Shown piece after piece: positions 46,471 through 56,909 of a DNA stretch of 64,000 nt; the stretch's first letter is position 1; each line of letters starts with the position of its first letter. The notes below the pieces were generated by a model. It did not search any database, had not been told where the DNA came from, and worked only from the letters and a program-made list of their open reading frames with translations. Both the position numbers and the translations under genes were made by a program. Source of the DNA: Azorinus chamasolen (taxonomy: Eukaryota; Mollusca; Bivalvia; Cardiida; Solecurtidae); contig OY755252.1 in assembly GCA_963576725.1 (NCBI GenBank), positions 58,058,816-58,122,815 of the forward strand, written 5' to 3'.

Positions 46471-47203
46471 GTACAGAATAAACCCAGATGCAACGAGTCC
46501 TTTATAATCCGTCTGCCCAGGATCTGCTCTGTTTGCTTTTTAAAAGACATATTCTATAAAGATTGCATTCTACAGTATATGCTTCGGCCAAACAGCCTTG
46601 CATAGCGTTATGATGGTATATTTTCTCAAATGAATAATGATCGAGAACATGGTAAACATACCTTCAGGGTCATTCAAATATGCATGTAACGCTGAATTGA
46701 AGACGAAAGAAAGTTGATATCTTTAAACAAACACTAGCTATTGGCATACGGAAAGTCGACCTTGTAAAAACCTTCACAATTATCACGATATAATTGGTCT
46801 CCCGCAACCAGACAGTTTAAATCAAAGATACACCTGATAATATTTTACTGCATGACTGCAAGCTATTCTGTCACCGTTATCATTAATAAGATATTTATGA
46901 CACATGAACACGTTAAATTTTAGCTATGGCGGACCTTGTGAAAATCATATCTATAATATTACATCAGCAAGCAGAGCACATCATGTGCATACGACTAGCT
47001 CATGATCCCTTTAATTATCATATTTGCAAATACGTAAATACACTTGCAATGAGTAAACACACTTGACACCTATCCCGCTAACCTCAAAATTTGCAAGCAG
47101 ATTAGACGTCCGAGAAAACTTATCTGGAACCAAACTGTTTGACTGAAAGTCAGCAGCTTCTCAAATGCCTGTGTCATGACACATGCTGTCTTTAATGTCA
47201 TTC

Positions 47204-47390
47204 GGGATCATTAGTTTTGATGGTAATAGTTTTGAAAATTGAATACTGCTTACGCTGGTGCTAGGGGGCATGAGTAGTGTTGCACTTTTAATTTCTAATC
47301 ATGAACAGACTCAATAAAACCGAGTCTGCAAGTTTCTCTTTCTGCATTTCTACTGTTGCTTTCGAAGGATTACCCATTTTCAGAATATTT
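47204..47390 (-). mobile_element. Repeat H copy
   Basis: Inverse copy of the H sequence with the same CAGACTCGGTTTTATTG hairpin and TATTCAATTTTC end. It encodes no protein. Confidence 0.7.
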
Positions 47391-47496
47391 GTTATGACAA
47401 ATCGCCAATAGCTTCTCAAACGGTGACAATTGAAAAATGTTTCTCAATTTCTTGTCATAACGTATGGTCAAACGTATATCAAATCTTTGAGCTACA

Positions 47497-47582
47497 CACA
47501 GTAAAACCCCGATATCTGGAACATCTTGGGGACCATAAATTTTAGTTCGAATTAAGGGTGGTTCGTAATGTCCGAGTCTCAT
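47497..47582. mobile_element. Family E end fragment
   Basis: ACAGTAAAACCCCGATATCTGG and AGTTCGAATTAAGGGTGG match one side of an E2-type element. The same internal motif recurs at 51535-51685. Confidence 0.6.
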
Positions 47583-49164
47583 ATTCGTTTAGTAGCAAAT
47601 GGTTCAGAAATTGTTCGAAAGTGAGTTTGAGAATAAATTATTTTCATGTCGACAATGAACATACAAACCTGTATAACAAAACTCACTGTTTTGCTGCCTT
47701 TGCAATACAATGAAAATACTAATGCAACCCATAATTCTATAAAAACGTCGTCCCATTATTCCAAATTTTGTGATTCTACCATGAACGTATCTATGCTATG
47801 TACATAGCTCGCCATTTTGGTCTGGTTAAAAATCTCGACTGAACGACCTATCATCATCGTCTCGGTTTATGTACACAATGGTCTACAGCCCATTTAAATA
47901 TCTACGAGAACACACGCAATTGGTAAAATTACATTATTTAGACGGTTGCAATAGACCAGACTTGGGGAAAAAATATTCCTTGTGTTTTCGTATGTGGATT
48001 CGCATATAGGGCCATGATTTAACTCAATTGTTTAACATTCACGGAAGACAAAAACAGAGGAGAACAATATGCTTTCAACTGTTATTTCTGTCATTGTGAA
48101 TGATGAAGTTTGAACATTTCTATCGTGTTATAGCCCTACGATATGATTATCAATGTAAGCTCTAAACAACCTTCACAAACACACACATTGGGGGGGGGGG
48201 GTTGCATTTTAACATCTTGATAAAACATCACATATTCACCCATTGTCTACCAATCACGTAATTATCGGCGAGCTGAGATAGCCACCTGAGAGGTGTAAAT
48301 CTTCGGTTCGACGCACATCCATACAGGTAAGACAACGGTTCGACTTATGAAATGTACTTTGCACTGTTTTATAAGAGATGTACACGCGATATACCGATGT
48401 GAAGGTGGACAGCGGATGAACGACAAAAACAGGGGACGGGGTGCATCTCAAAATTGTCAACTGCATTTCAGTAGCAAGTAAAGGCAGTGGTATGAGTTTG
48501 CTTGGTTAAAACCAACCTTCTTTTTAAGTTCTCTCAGTTTCATGAATGCATTAAGTATAAACATCATTTTCGCAGCTTAAAACCTGTTTAGTTCAATTAT
48601 TCAAAGAATAAGGAAGGCTATTGTACTCGTCTTATAGTCGGCGTCACCGTTGCTTTCAGGTCAAAGTTATTTAACTGACTTTATCTTCATCACCTATGGC
48701 TCAATCAATTCGAAACTTCACTCAAGTGTTCAATAAACATTTCAGGATGTATCCCCCTTTCTACTACATATGCATGGTACTATTATTTCTGTAGCGATTT
48801 TATCAAACATTAAAATTCGTTTTCTTCATGACCAACCACACGGAATGACAAAAGGCCCACAGCTATATTACAAAAAAAATCACGAATTATGCCCTTTTGA
48901 ACGTAGAATGGTTTTAGAATTTGTAAACCGAAACATATTAAAGTACAAATCGTACGCTCAGTTTTACTATAAATCTTAGAAAAAATCGAGCGCGCGGTCT
49001 ACTGACAGCTCTTGTTATGACCTGCATTTGACCGAAATATGTCAATGATTAATTATTGCGTAGCATTTCGAGAAATACTTCACATTCTTATCTATAATTA
49101 TATATGTTATTCACATCTCTACATTGATATGTATACATGGAGTTTTTATGGGGGTAATTTGCGG

Positions 49165-49385
49165 ATTTTTGTGTCACCTGCCGAGAGGCAGTGTGTCATT
49201 TAGGGATCACTTTTCCGTCTTCTGTCTATCCGTCTGTCTGTCTGTCCGTCTATCTGTAAGTCACACTTTCATTCTTTGACTCATTTCATCTGCCGAGAGG
49301 CAGTGTGTCACTTAGGGGTCACTTTTCCGTCGCAAGTCTGTCTGTCTATCTGCCTGTCTGTCTGTCCGTTTGTCTGTTCGTCACA
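49165..49385 (+). mobile_element. Two tandem 5' ends of a second hairpin-plus-microsatellite element
   Basis: Each unit has the hairpin CTGCCGAGAGGCAGTGTGTCA, then TAGGGRTCACTTTTCCGTC, a (GTCT/GTCC)n tract and GTCACAC. The order equals the 5' end of the pearl-like elements, so this may be a different family of the same class. Core-like sequence continues to about 49530. Confidence 0.65.
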
Positions 49386-49529
49386 CTTCCTTTTTGGGGC
49401 TGTCATTTCTAAACTAATCCGTATAGAGCTTTTAAATTTCACATGTCTCTTCCTCTCAATGAGACCATTGATGTAACGAATGTCCATCACTCTGCATACA
49501 ATACTTTTTTAGTTATTCCCCTTTTTCTG

Positions 49530-50224
49530 ATTTCACTCCAGTATATAAGTCAGATGCGAGCAGGTGACATATGTGCTCCTCCGAACACTCTTGTATTAGA
49601 AAAAGAACAACTACATCTACTTGTTGAAGAAGTTATTTCGTGAAATTGAAAAAGAAGTCAATAACTCTTTTAACGTTGGGTGTTCATTGTTTTCTATTTT
49701 TTTTCTATTAATTCGATTAATTCTTACTCTTGATTTCAATCGTTCAATACCAAGTCCGATTCTTAGACTAAATAATCGTCAACTGTTAGTTATCAACAAT
49801 AAGGTATGTCTAACACGCGATCCGCGGCATTTGCTACTGTATTCACGTGCGCTACTCTATAGGCGAGCCGTATGTAATACCGGTATCACGATAAACCCGT
49901 GGATGCCAGACCAACAGTATATCACCTATAGAAACATGGACAATAACCAAGACATCGTCATTATTTTACTCTATTTCGTTCAGTCATCATTTCTTTAGAA
50001 TATGGAAAGAGAATAAAAGAAATTGAATAATTCAGATATTGTTTTAATTTAGCAAATGTACGCTATCAGTTAGTATATGTACAAACCAACATGTTTCATT
50101 TACAGTGAAACCCCCAAAACCCTGGCTTTGAAACCGAGCAAATTTCTCGTTCAGAAATATTTATTCTACATGCTTATTTGCCCCTCAGCAAAGTATGTAA
50201 AATTCTTATAGGACGTTTGACTGA
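49530..50224. other. Unrecognised stretch with a 125-codon open frame
   Basis: A plus-strand frame at 49621-49998 has one hydrophobic segment (IFFLLIRLILTL), but no recognised domain, no good start context and no splice evidence. It may be chance or a decayed transposon. Confidence 0.4.
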
Positions 50225-50228
50225 TTAA

Positions 50229-50443
50229 CCCATACCCTCATATGCTATTTTTAGACCCAACCTCTTTGAAAAAAAAAAATACCGAAAATGAACATTTACC
50301 AGTAATAAAAATTTATAATTGTGTAGTTTTTAAACCATTGTGATAAATAGAGCATTTGCTCCATTTATCATAATAGTTTCAGAATAGTTTCAGAAAGTGA
50401 CTTTTTCAGAGGCGCCAAACGGCGTCAACATCAGGGAATGGGG
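50229..50443. mobile_element. TTAA-bounded MITE, family F (F2)
   Basis: TTAA|CCCATACCCTCATATGC at the left and GGCGTCAACATCAGGGAATGGGG at the right. One hairpin arm is shortened (GAGCATTTGCTCCATTTATC). Confidence 0.7.
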
Positions 50444-50501
50444 TAATGCAGGAGAACGGTAATGCAGAAAGCTCACTAATCCATTACTGTTGCCCTGCAT
50501 T

Positions 50502-50770
50502 GTCCTCAGTGGTAGAGCGTCCGCTAGCGGTACAGGAGGTCATGGGTTCGGTCCCCGGCCACGACAGACCAAAATTCGTTACAAGTTGGTAGTAGTAGCT
50601 TCCTTGTCATGGGAGCTCTAGGACTGGTCGGCCCGGTGTCAGGATAATGTGACTGGGTGGGTGTCCTTGCCATGTGCCCGCGGCAGGGGCATTCCAGTGA
50701 GGCAGAACTATAACTGGTCTCAAGCGGTGCCGTCTGCAAATCACTGAAAACCCAACTCACTCACTCACTC
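50502..50770 (+). mobile_element. tRNA-derived SINE
   Basis: The head has an A-box (CAGTGGTAGAGCG) and B-box (GGTTCGGTCCC at 50545-50555), then a non-tRNA body with GTCAGGATAATGTGACTGGG and GGCAGAACTATAACTGG, and a short (CACT)n tail. This is the structure of bivalve tRNA SINEs with a conserved central domain. A partial family E MITE borders it on the left. Confidence 0.78.
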
Positions 50771-51145
50771 AACTATTTCACCACAATCACTACCCTGCTA
50801 CACAATCCCCTCTACACAAGAATTCGTCTTACCCAAAGAACATTCCACAATCACTGCCCGGCTACACACACACCCTCTACACAAGAATTCGTCTTACTAA
50901 AATAACACTCAACGAGTTTCTTATCATTACAAATTATCTTCATACAATCTTCATATTATCTTCATATAAGTCACCCTGATTACGTTAGGCGCCTAATGTA
51001 ACATGGTGAAAAAGTTATGACTCGACTGGGACTCGAACCCAGGTTCTTTGGCTTACCATGCCAACACTCTACCGACTGAGTTCCGAGACACACGGTCTAA
51101 GCCTATCAACTATTTCACCGAAATCTCTACCCGGCTACACAAGTT
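50770..51145. repeat. Repeats flanking the tRNA-like sequence
   Basis: CAACTATTTCACCACAATC..GCTACACAA at 50770 recurs at 51106-51141, and a unit with CTACACAAGAATTCGTCTTAC is tandemly duplicated at 50810-50900. The tRNA-like sequence therefore sits between copies of one repeat. Confidence 0.7.
51018..51089 (-). tRNA. tRNA-Thr-like sequence (anticodon GGT), possibly pseudo or SINE head
   Basis: It folds as a 72-nt cloverleaf: acceptor GTCTCGG/TCGAGTC (one T-T mismatch and one G-T pair), D arm CTC..GAG, anticodon stem TTGGC/GCCAA with loop ATGGTAA, T arm CTGGG-TTCGAGT-CCCAG. A CTTTTTC Pol III stop follows at about 51012-51006. GGT is an unusual threonine anticodon in animals, which use AGT, CGT and TGT, so a pseudogene or SINE source is likely. 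Confidence 0.5.
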
Positions 51146-51534
51146 CTAACGTGTTTTATGGCCCAGGCATCTGTTGATGTCAGGGGGCAGAAAGCAATCC
51201 CTGGCAGAACTAGTACGGGAGAATCAGCTCCTGTAACAGAGATGGATGAAAACACCCTTCCAAAATCCAACGTGAGCTTGGGACTGCATCGTCAACGTCA
51301 TCGGATGCTGGTTAAGTAATTGTTATCAGTTAAATGTATATTGAAAAGTAAAACGATGATCGTACTATACTGTTTACCTTTTCCCCTAAAACACACAAGA
51401 GTAACCAAATATTTAACTTATGTTGGCCTTAATCCGATTAATAGCCCTTTGAGAAAACCCCCAACTTTGATCGCTAGTCCACTGTCCAACTTCACATCGG
51501 ACTCCGCGTGTGCATCTCTATTAATCAGCGGACC

Positions 51535-51685
51535 GGGAGAGGAGTTCGAGAGTTCGACCTTCGCATGGTCGAATTATCCGAGGTCGAATATATAGAATTT
51601 AAGAAGGAAGGATTTGGGACCGCATAATTAGTTCGAATTAAGGGTAGTGAACGAGTTTTCCGGTGTTCGAGAGTTCGTGGTTTGT
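51535..51685. mobile_element. Family E-like internal fragment
   Basis: GTCGAATTATCCGAGGTCGAATATATAGAA and TAGTTCGAATTAAGGGTAGTG resemble the end regions of E2 and 47497. No TA border is clear. Confidence 0.5.
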
Positions 51686-51859
51686 AGTTGGTTGTATATC
51701 AACTTACCTCAGAACTAATTTTAAACAGACATAATGTATTTCACACAGGAGTAAAGGTCACATGTTCCTAAGTTAGTATTACAATTAATCTAATTAATAT
51801 TCACGATGCCCTAATTCCTGCATAATATTCGTGAAGTAAAGGTTTAAATATACTATTGA

Positions 51860-52067
51860 TATTTTACTGCCAAACATTGTCGTTTGCAAAAGTTGTCGTC
51901 ATCTACAAATTTCCTTAGTTTTATTGTTTTCTTTCTTAAATAAACATATTACCAGGATAGCAAACAATTTGGACCTGATGAGATGCCATCTTGTTCGGCG
52001 TCTGATCTGTAAAAAAACGGTTTGCATAGATAATCCAAGATGCGACACTGGTAGCAACATAGTAAAG
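51860..52067. mobile_element. Family B MITE, degenerate (B7)
   Basis: The left end ACTGCCAAACATTGTCG and right GCGACACTGGTAGC match B1 internally, but both TTAA/CCC ends have decayed. The core GGACCTGATGAGATGCC..GGCGTCTGATC is recognisable. Confidence 0.7.
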
Positions 52068-52084
52068 TGAAAGACATACACATA

Positions 52085-52285
52085 TTCTGAATTTGTGTGA
52101 TCCTTCAAAAGCAAAAGTAGCAATGCCAAAAGAGAAAAATGCAGACTTGGTTTTATTGAGGCTGTTCATGAGAAGTTATTAAAAGTGAAACTCTACTCAC
52201 ACCCCAAAGCACCGGCTTAAGCAGTATTCAATTTTTAAAACTTATACCGTCAAATCTAATGATCCTGAAGGACAAGAAAATGATT
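52085..52285 (+). mobile_element. Repeat H copy
   Basis: ATTCTGAATTTGTGTGATCC..AGTATTCAATTTTTAAAAC then TCTAATGATCCTGAAGGA; it matches the 47-kb copy end to end. Confidence 0.7.
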
Positions 52286-52374
52286 TTCAATTTGGGTATA
52301 GTGACTTTTGCCTTTGTTGCCGATTAATCTCTAAATTTCAATCGCTTTAGACTGATCGAAGAGATGCATTATTA

Positions 52375-52868
52375 TTTGTGACTCTATGGCGGTATACTCT
52401 TAAACCCAGAAATGGGATGAGCTTACCAGACTCATGTATTGCCTTTTCTATGTCGTGCCATTAACGGCCTCCCTGCAGTTGCTCTGTCTTCAGCAAAGTC
52501 ACTGAATACATATTTGACGGACTTTCATATTTGTTATGCTATGTTTCACGTCTTGTACTGTGATTACTGTCTTCTATATTGTGGGGGAAGTCCGGCTGGG
52601 ATACCTTTATTTGCAATGTTTGTTTAGCTAGGGCGACTTTGAGATAAGTGTGAGGTTAGGACGACCGTAAACCGGTTAAACTCTCTTTGTCATCTTTGTT
52701 TTGTTTGTTTAGTGTCTTAGTACTAATGTGTTTGTGTGTGTCTGCCCTTCCATTTGTGTTTGTCTGGTGTCTTTGAACTAGTGCGTTTGTTCGTGTTTAA
52801 TATTTTCATCTCCTGTGAGCGCGCGCGTGCGTGCGTGCGTGCGTGCGTGTGTGTGTGTGCGTGCGTGC

Positions 52869-52905
<37 letters not shown>
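52375..52905 (+). mobile_element. R2 3' region with (GTGC/GT)n tail
   Basis: GGCGGTATACTCTTAAACCCAGAAATGGG, ACTCATGTATTGCCTTTTC and GTGAGGTTAGGACGACCG match the other R2 copies. It ends in a GCGTGCGTGCGT / GTGTGTGT tract at 52820-52904. Confidence 0.7.
52818..52904. repeat. (GCGT/GT)n microsatellite
   Basis: Alternating purine-pyrimidine tract of GCGTGC and GT units, potentially Z-DNA-forming. Frames through it give Val/Cys strings only. Confidence 0.92.
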
Positions 52906-53344
52906 GCAGGCCTACACATCAAAGTTAAGTCAAGATTACAGATGGATAAGAAACAGTATTTCTGTGAACATTTAAAGATTGTTTCTAATATATAAGTACG
53001 CCAGGTCAGCTATTGTGATGTTTTGACGGAAGCACAAGAGTCGAAAGAATGGACAGACATGTGCATTAACTGTTGGAGCACACCAAAATCTGTAAACATC
53101 ACAACATGCAATTATAGATACAAGTAATATATCATTCAACCAAATGCACAAGCTGTATACAGCAAAAACAGCAATAAAACTTTTATATTTACAAGACAAG
53201 TGACAATAGATCTATCACGCAAACCAGATGTTCCTATATACATGTACTTTCTTTTAACCATTTCTCTTATGTAAGCGCATTTTCACGCATCTGCAAACAG
53301 AGTAGACCCAGATAAGGGACGAAAAGACACAGAAAGCTCCTAAA

Positions 53345-54857
53345 GGGATACTTTCGGTTTGAGGTTTGGTGGATGATGCTACAGTCCTATTTACATACAA
53401 TAAACTCCCTCTAAAGTGACGTACAAAAACGATCTCTAATTGTGGATCTTAAAAGCAGTTGGTAGCTCTGCCTTTGACCTCCAAAATTCATATACGGTAA
53501 CCTCGTTCAAATTCAGAATTGGAACACATCTATTTGTCATGTGAGGGTTCCTGCAAACACATTTATTGGTTAAACAAGCAGAAAGGACACTTATTAGAGT
53601 GCTCCAACAATGATTCTTTAATGGTGTAATCTACCTGGTTTTTGTGCCTGGCAAATTTAGTTATACTCCGAACCAGCAGATAATGACTAGATATAATGTT
53701 CAGTAATCATCTTTTATTATTGTATTTACAGCTGCAGACATCTATGTTTCATGTACATGAATATGTACATGAATAAATATATATGTTCATCAATAAATAT
53801 ATGATCATGGATGAATCCTGAATTATTATGTACTTTAATTATTATTTTCCTGCTATGTATTTGAAATGTACTTGAAAGAATCACTCTGAAATAAACTATT
53901 CTGACTTTAAATAACTTATCTGCTAAGGGCAGAGCGATTCAAATCCTTTATCTTCTTCTCATCTGGTTATAAGTTACTGATCGAGTGATTTAAATAACTG
54001 TTTGATAAACAATACAACGCGTCTCTGAGCAATCTAGTGAAAAGGGTCTTTTTGCTAATTTGTCGTACACAGTCGCGGTAAATAGAATGAAAACACGGGC
54101 TATAAAACTACTGTTACTAGATGACATGAATTGGCGGAAAAATACAAGGAACACTAAAATTTCAATGAATTGATGTTTAAAACACGATAAATATCAAAAG
54201 AACCAAGTGATAGACTTACCGTTGAAAAACGAATACAAGTAAACAAAAGGGAGATCACTCCCGGAAGTTAATATAACTTCCGGTCAGAGTCTACCAAATG
54301 TTTACTCGAGAAATGCACTCTATTACATCGGTATAGATTGTGTGCCAATCTCCCATGTAAGGGGCCCCATCAGTTTTTAGTTTAAAACAGGGCTAAAGTT
54401 ACGCATAATACTGCATTACTTCCCGTCCTGAATAAAGCCAATATTTGATTTCAAAGGCATTAATGATTATTCATACGTGAAAATATTACTGCTTTTGACA
54501 CGATTATGTGATTACATTGTGTAATTGCTGCGATAGCAATCACTGTCAAAGGCTTTCCCTAACATATACATTTCAATTGTAGGAATAACTAACGGATGGG
54601 TAAAAATATCCATTTTGAAGATTGTGTCTCTTATATATAAATTGGAGTTCAAACTTTACCAGCCTCATACAGGATATGGAAAGACGCCAAATTCTCCAAT
54701 GTGACACGTGACATGTTTAATCTTCACTTTAAAGTGATTCAATAGAACAGGAACATTAGCTTTTCAAATCGTTTGAGGTTTGCATTTGTCCAACATTGCC
54801 TTGTTTTCAAAGCATTATCAGTAGGAATAATACGATGCTGAACAATAAATTCGACTT
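53345..54857. other. AT-rich interval without recognised gene
   Basis: Only small structures are seen: CCGGAAGTTAATATAACTTCCGG, a 23-bp inversion at 54262-54284, and repeated ATGTACATGAATA words at 53750-53800. A D-type core precedes it at 53257-53345. Confidence 0.5.
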
Positions 54858-55059
54858 TAACCCTATAATCCATGACTATCCATGTAAAATAATAGCATGT
54901 CGATATTTATTTATTGATTTAATGGCACTATAAACAATGAAATGTTTACCCATAACAAACATTGTAAAATCAGACCAGTAATGGTTCGTAAGCAAACACA
55001 GCAGACCCAAATCAGATGACCTCTTCAGGAACAGTCTGATTTGGATTTACTATGTCTGC

Positions 55060-55215
55060 AAAGGACCGGTGGAAGTAGTTGTGTGGCTAACGCGCTCGAC
55101 TACAATATCAGGGGTCTCGATTTCGACCCCTCCGGCGGACCAAGCCCTTTGGTACAGACTATAAACCGAGGTCCGGTGTATCAGTGTTTTATACTGAGCA
55201 TCTGAAATAACTAGA
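55060..55215 (+). mobile_element. tRNA-derived SINE (head plus body)
   Basis: A-box-like TAGTTGTGTGGCTAACGCGC and B-box-like GGTCTCGATTTCGACC at the usual 40-50 bp spacing, then a body CAGTGTTTTATACTGAGCATC. It follows directly on a family D core (54858-55060). Confidence 0.55.
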
Positions 55216-55359
55216 GAAACTCTGCCGATAATAAGAATACAGTATCGCATGCGGGCTCCTCTGTATCATCTATTCTTAGCAGACACAGGAGTTAGTTAAC
55301 TAGTTCTCATACCATCTGCAAAAGTGTCATAATAGGTATCTATTGAGTAAAGGGTTATC

Positions 55360-55570
55360 CATTTTCACATAGACTGTTTTAATTCTTATCTTTAAGTACT
55401 TCTACCGAAAAGGGGCATTTACTAGAAACACGGGAAAAGACTTGTATACTTTTGAAACAAATGCGATAAAGAGAGCATTTGCTTCTAAGGAGAAAAGGCC
55501 TTGTTTAATACAATAGTTTAAAAATGACATTTACAGAGACGTCAAAAGGTTTCAATATGAGATAATTGGC
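55360..55570. mobile_element. Degenerate family F MITE
   Basis: GAAACAAATGCGATAAAGAGAGCATTTGCTTC and a TTGTTTAATACAATAGTTT partner, ending GACGTCAAAAGGTTTCAATATGAG. It lies 3' of the ApoL-like gene. Confidence 0.55.
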
Positions 55571-55860
55571 GCCAATTACTTTCAAAAACCCGATCGAATT
55601 GAAAGTAGCCAACATTGCAACAGAACCAAATTTGAGCAGATATTTTTTCAAAGCAGGGTATGGGTACAGCAGCAATGAAAAGGCATTCGAGCATGTTGTA
55701 TACCGGTCGCCGATGCATCATACCGGGTAGGAAATAGTGACAACGAGAAAGCTAAACTGATATGATTCAATATCAACTTAACCAAAATATTCTCTATTAT
55801 CAGTGTTGATGAAACAAATCATTCGAACAGCTTGAACGTCACCGCTGTAAACAATTTTTT

Positions 55861-56909
55861 TCAACTACAACGCTTCAGTATTTGGTCAAATGTGCTTTTA
55901 GCCTCCGAAACAAACAGATCCATGTCATTCAGACGGGTATAAGTACATTTGATGACATATGCAATATCAATTTCTGCTTGAGCTTTTTGCTCTGAATGGT
56001 TGTAAAGTTTGTACGCATCATAGCAAACAAAACCAATGCTGAGTCCTAAACTAAATTTGCTGATGCCCTTTGCTGTTTTAGAGCTCTGAGATAGACTCTG
56101 TTTTGAACGTGGGCACCCTTTCACATTACCGGAGTATTTTGCTGCTTTAGCACTCTGGGATAAGCCCTTCCGTGAAGCTACAGCCCCTTTCACTTTACCG
56201 GCGCCTTTTGCTGCCTCAGCTCCCTGAGATACACTCTTTTGTGAACCTGCGATCTCTTTCATTTTACATATGCATTTTGCTGCTTCAGTGCCCCGAACAA
56301 CTTTTGCAGGTTGAAAACAAAGTTGATACAAGGCCATTGTATCTTTATACATCTTATGTGCACAAAGTCCAATTTTTACAACTTTTTCAATGTAAGACCG
56401 GCTTGAAACACTCTCAAAAATAATTGATATCTGTATTCTGATATCTGCGTATCGTTTGATGATGTCTTCCATTTCCCGAATTGTTGACTCCATATCATCA
56501 AACCGTTCCAGAATAGATTTTTGAGTACTTCTAAACTTGTTCGTTATGTCTGAAATTTCCTTGTCGAAATCTTTACAAGCAAATTCGTTGACCACTCCAT
56601 AAACACCGATTGTAGTGGAGACCAAGGTCAACGACAAGGAAAGGCCTCCTGAAGCGGGTGCTGCTAAAACGCCGAATAAACCAAACGCATTTCCAGCCAG
56701 ATTTCTCTTTTTGCCTCTTAGTTGTTCTTTATTTTGTTCTGACCTTGCTTTGGAAATTGACCGTTCGAAACCTTTAATGTTTTCCAGCAAATTCAAAACT
56801 CTTTTTTTGTTAGTTTCATAACTGGATTGGTGTTCTGTGAATTGCTTTTTCATTTCCAACAATTCTGAAAATGACATCATTGTAATGTTACAGAACATAT
56901 CTGTAGTTC
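55861..56909 (-). CDS. Exon 3 of the ApoL-like gene (main domain)
   Basis: The uninterrupted frame begins further upstream at 56931, but a strong acceptor TTTCTTTTCCTAG lies inside it, ending at 56910. Using it keeps the frame and joins the upstream exons, so the ATG at 56931 is probably intronic. The exon encodes 348 residues to TGA at 55861. Near 56041-56290 four DNA units of about 69 bp encode the Ala/Lys/Ser repeat. No AATAAA is evident in the 120 nt after the stop. Confidence 0.72.

Noticed and set aside
48180..48205. Run of G as a G-quadruplex or regulatory site
   Set aside because: A single homopolymer in AT-rich DNA with no partner G runs; likely slippage or an assembly effect.
49621..49998. 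125-codon plus-strand frame as a gene
   Set aside because: Low-complexity hydrophobic start, no recognised motif, next to transposon ends; chance is the simpler explanation.
50524..50760. 78-codon minus-strand frame containing DRTHDLLYR
   Set aside because: It is the usual spurious translation of a tRNA-derived SINE head.
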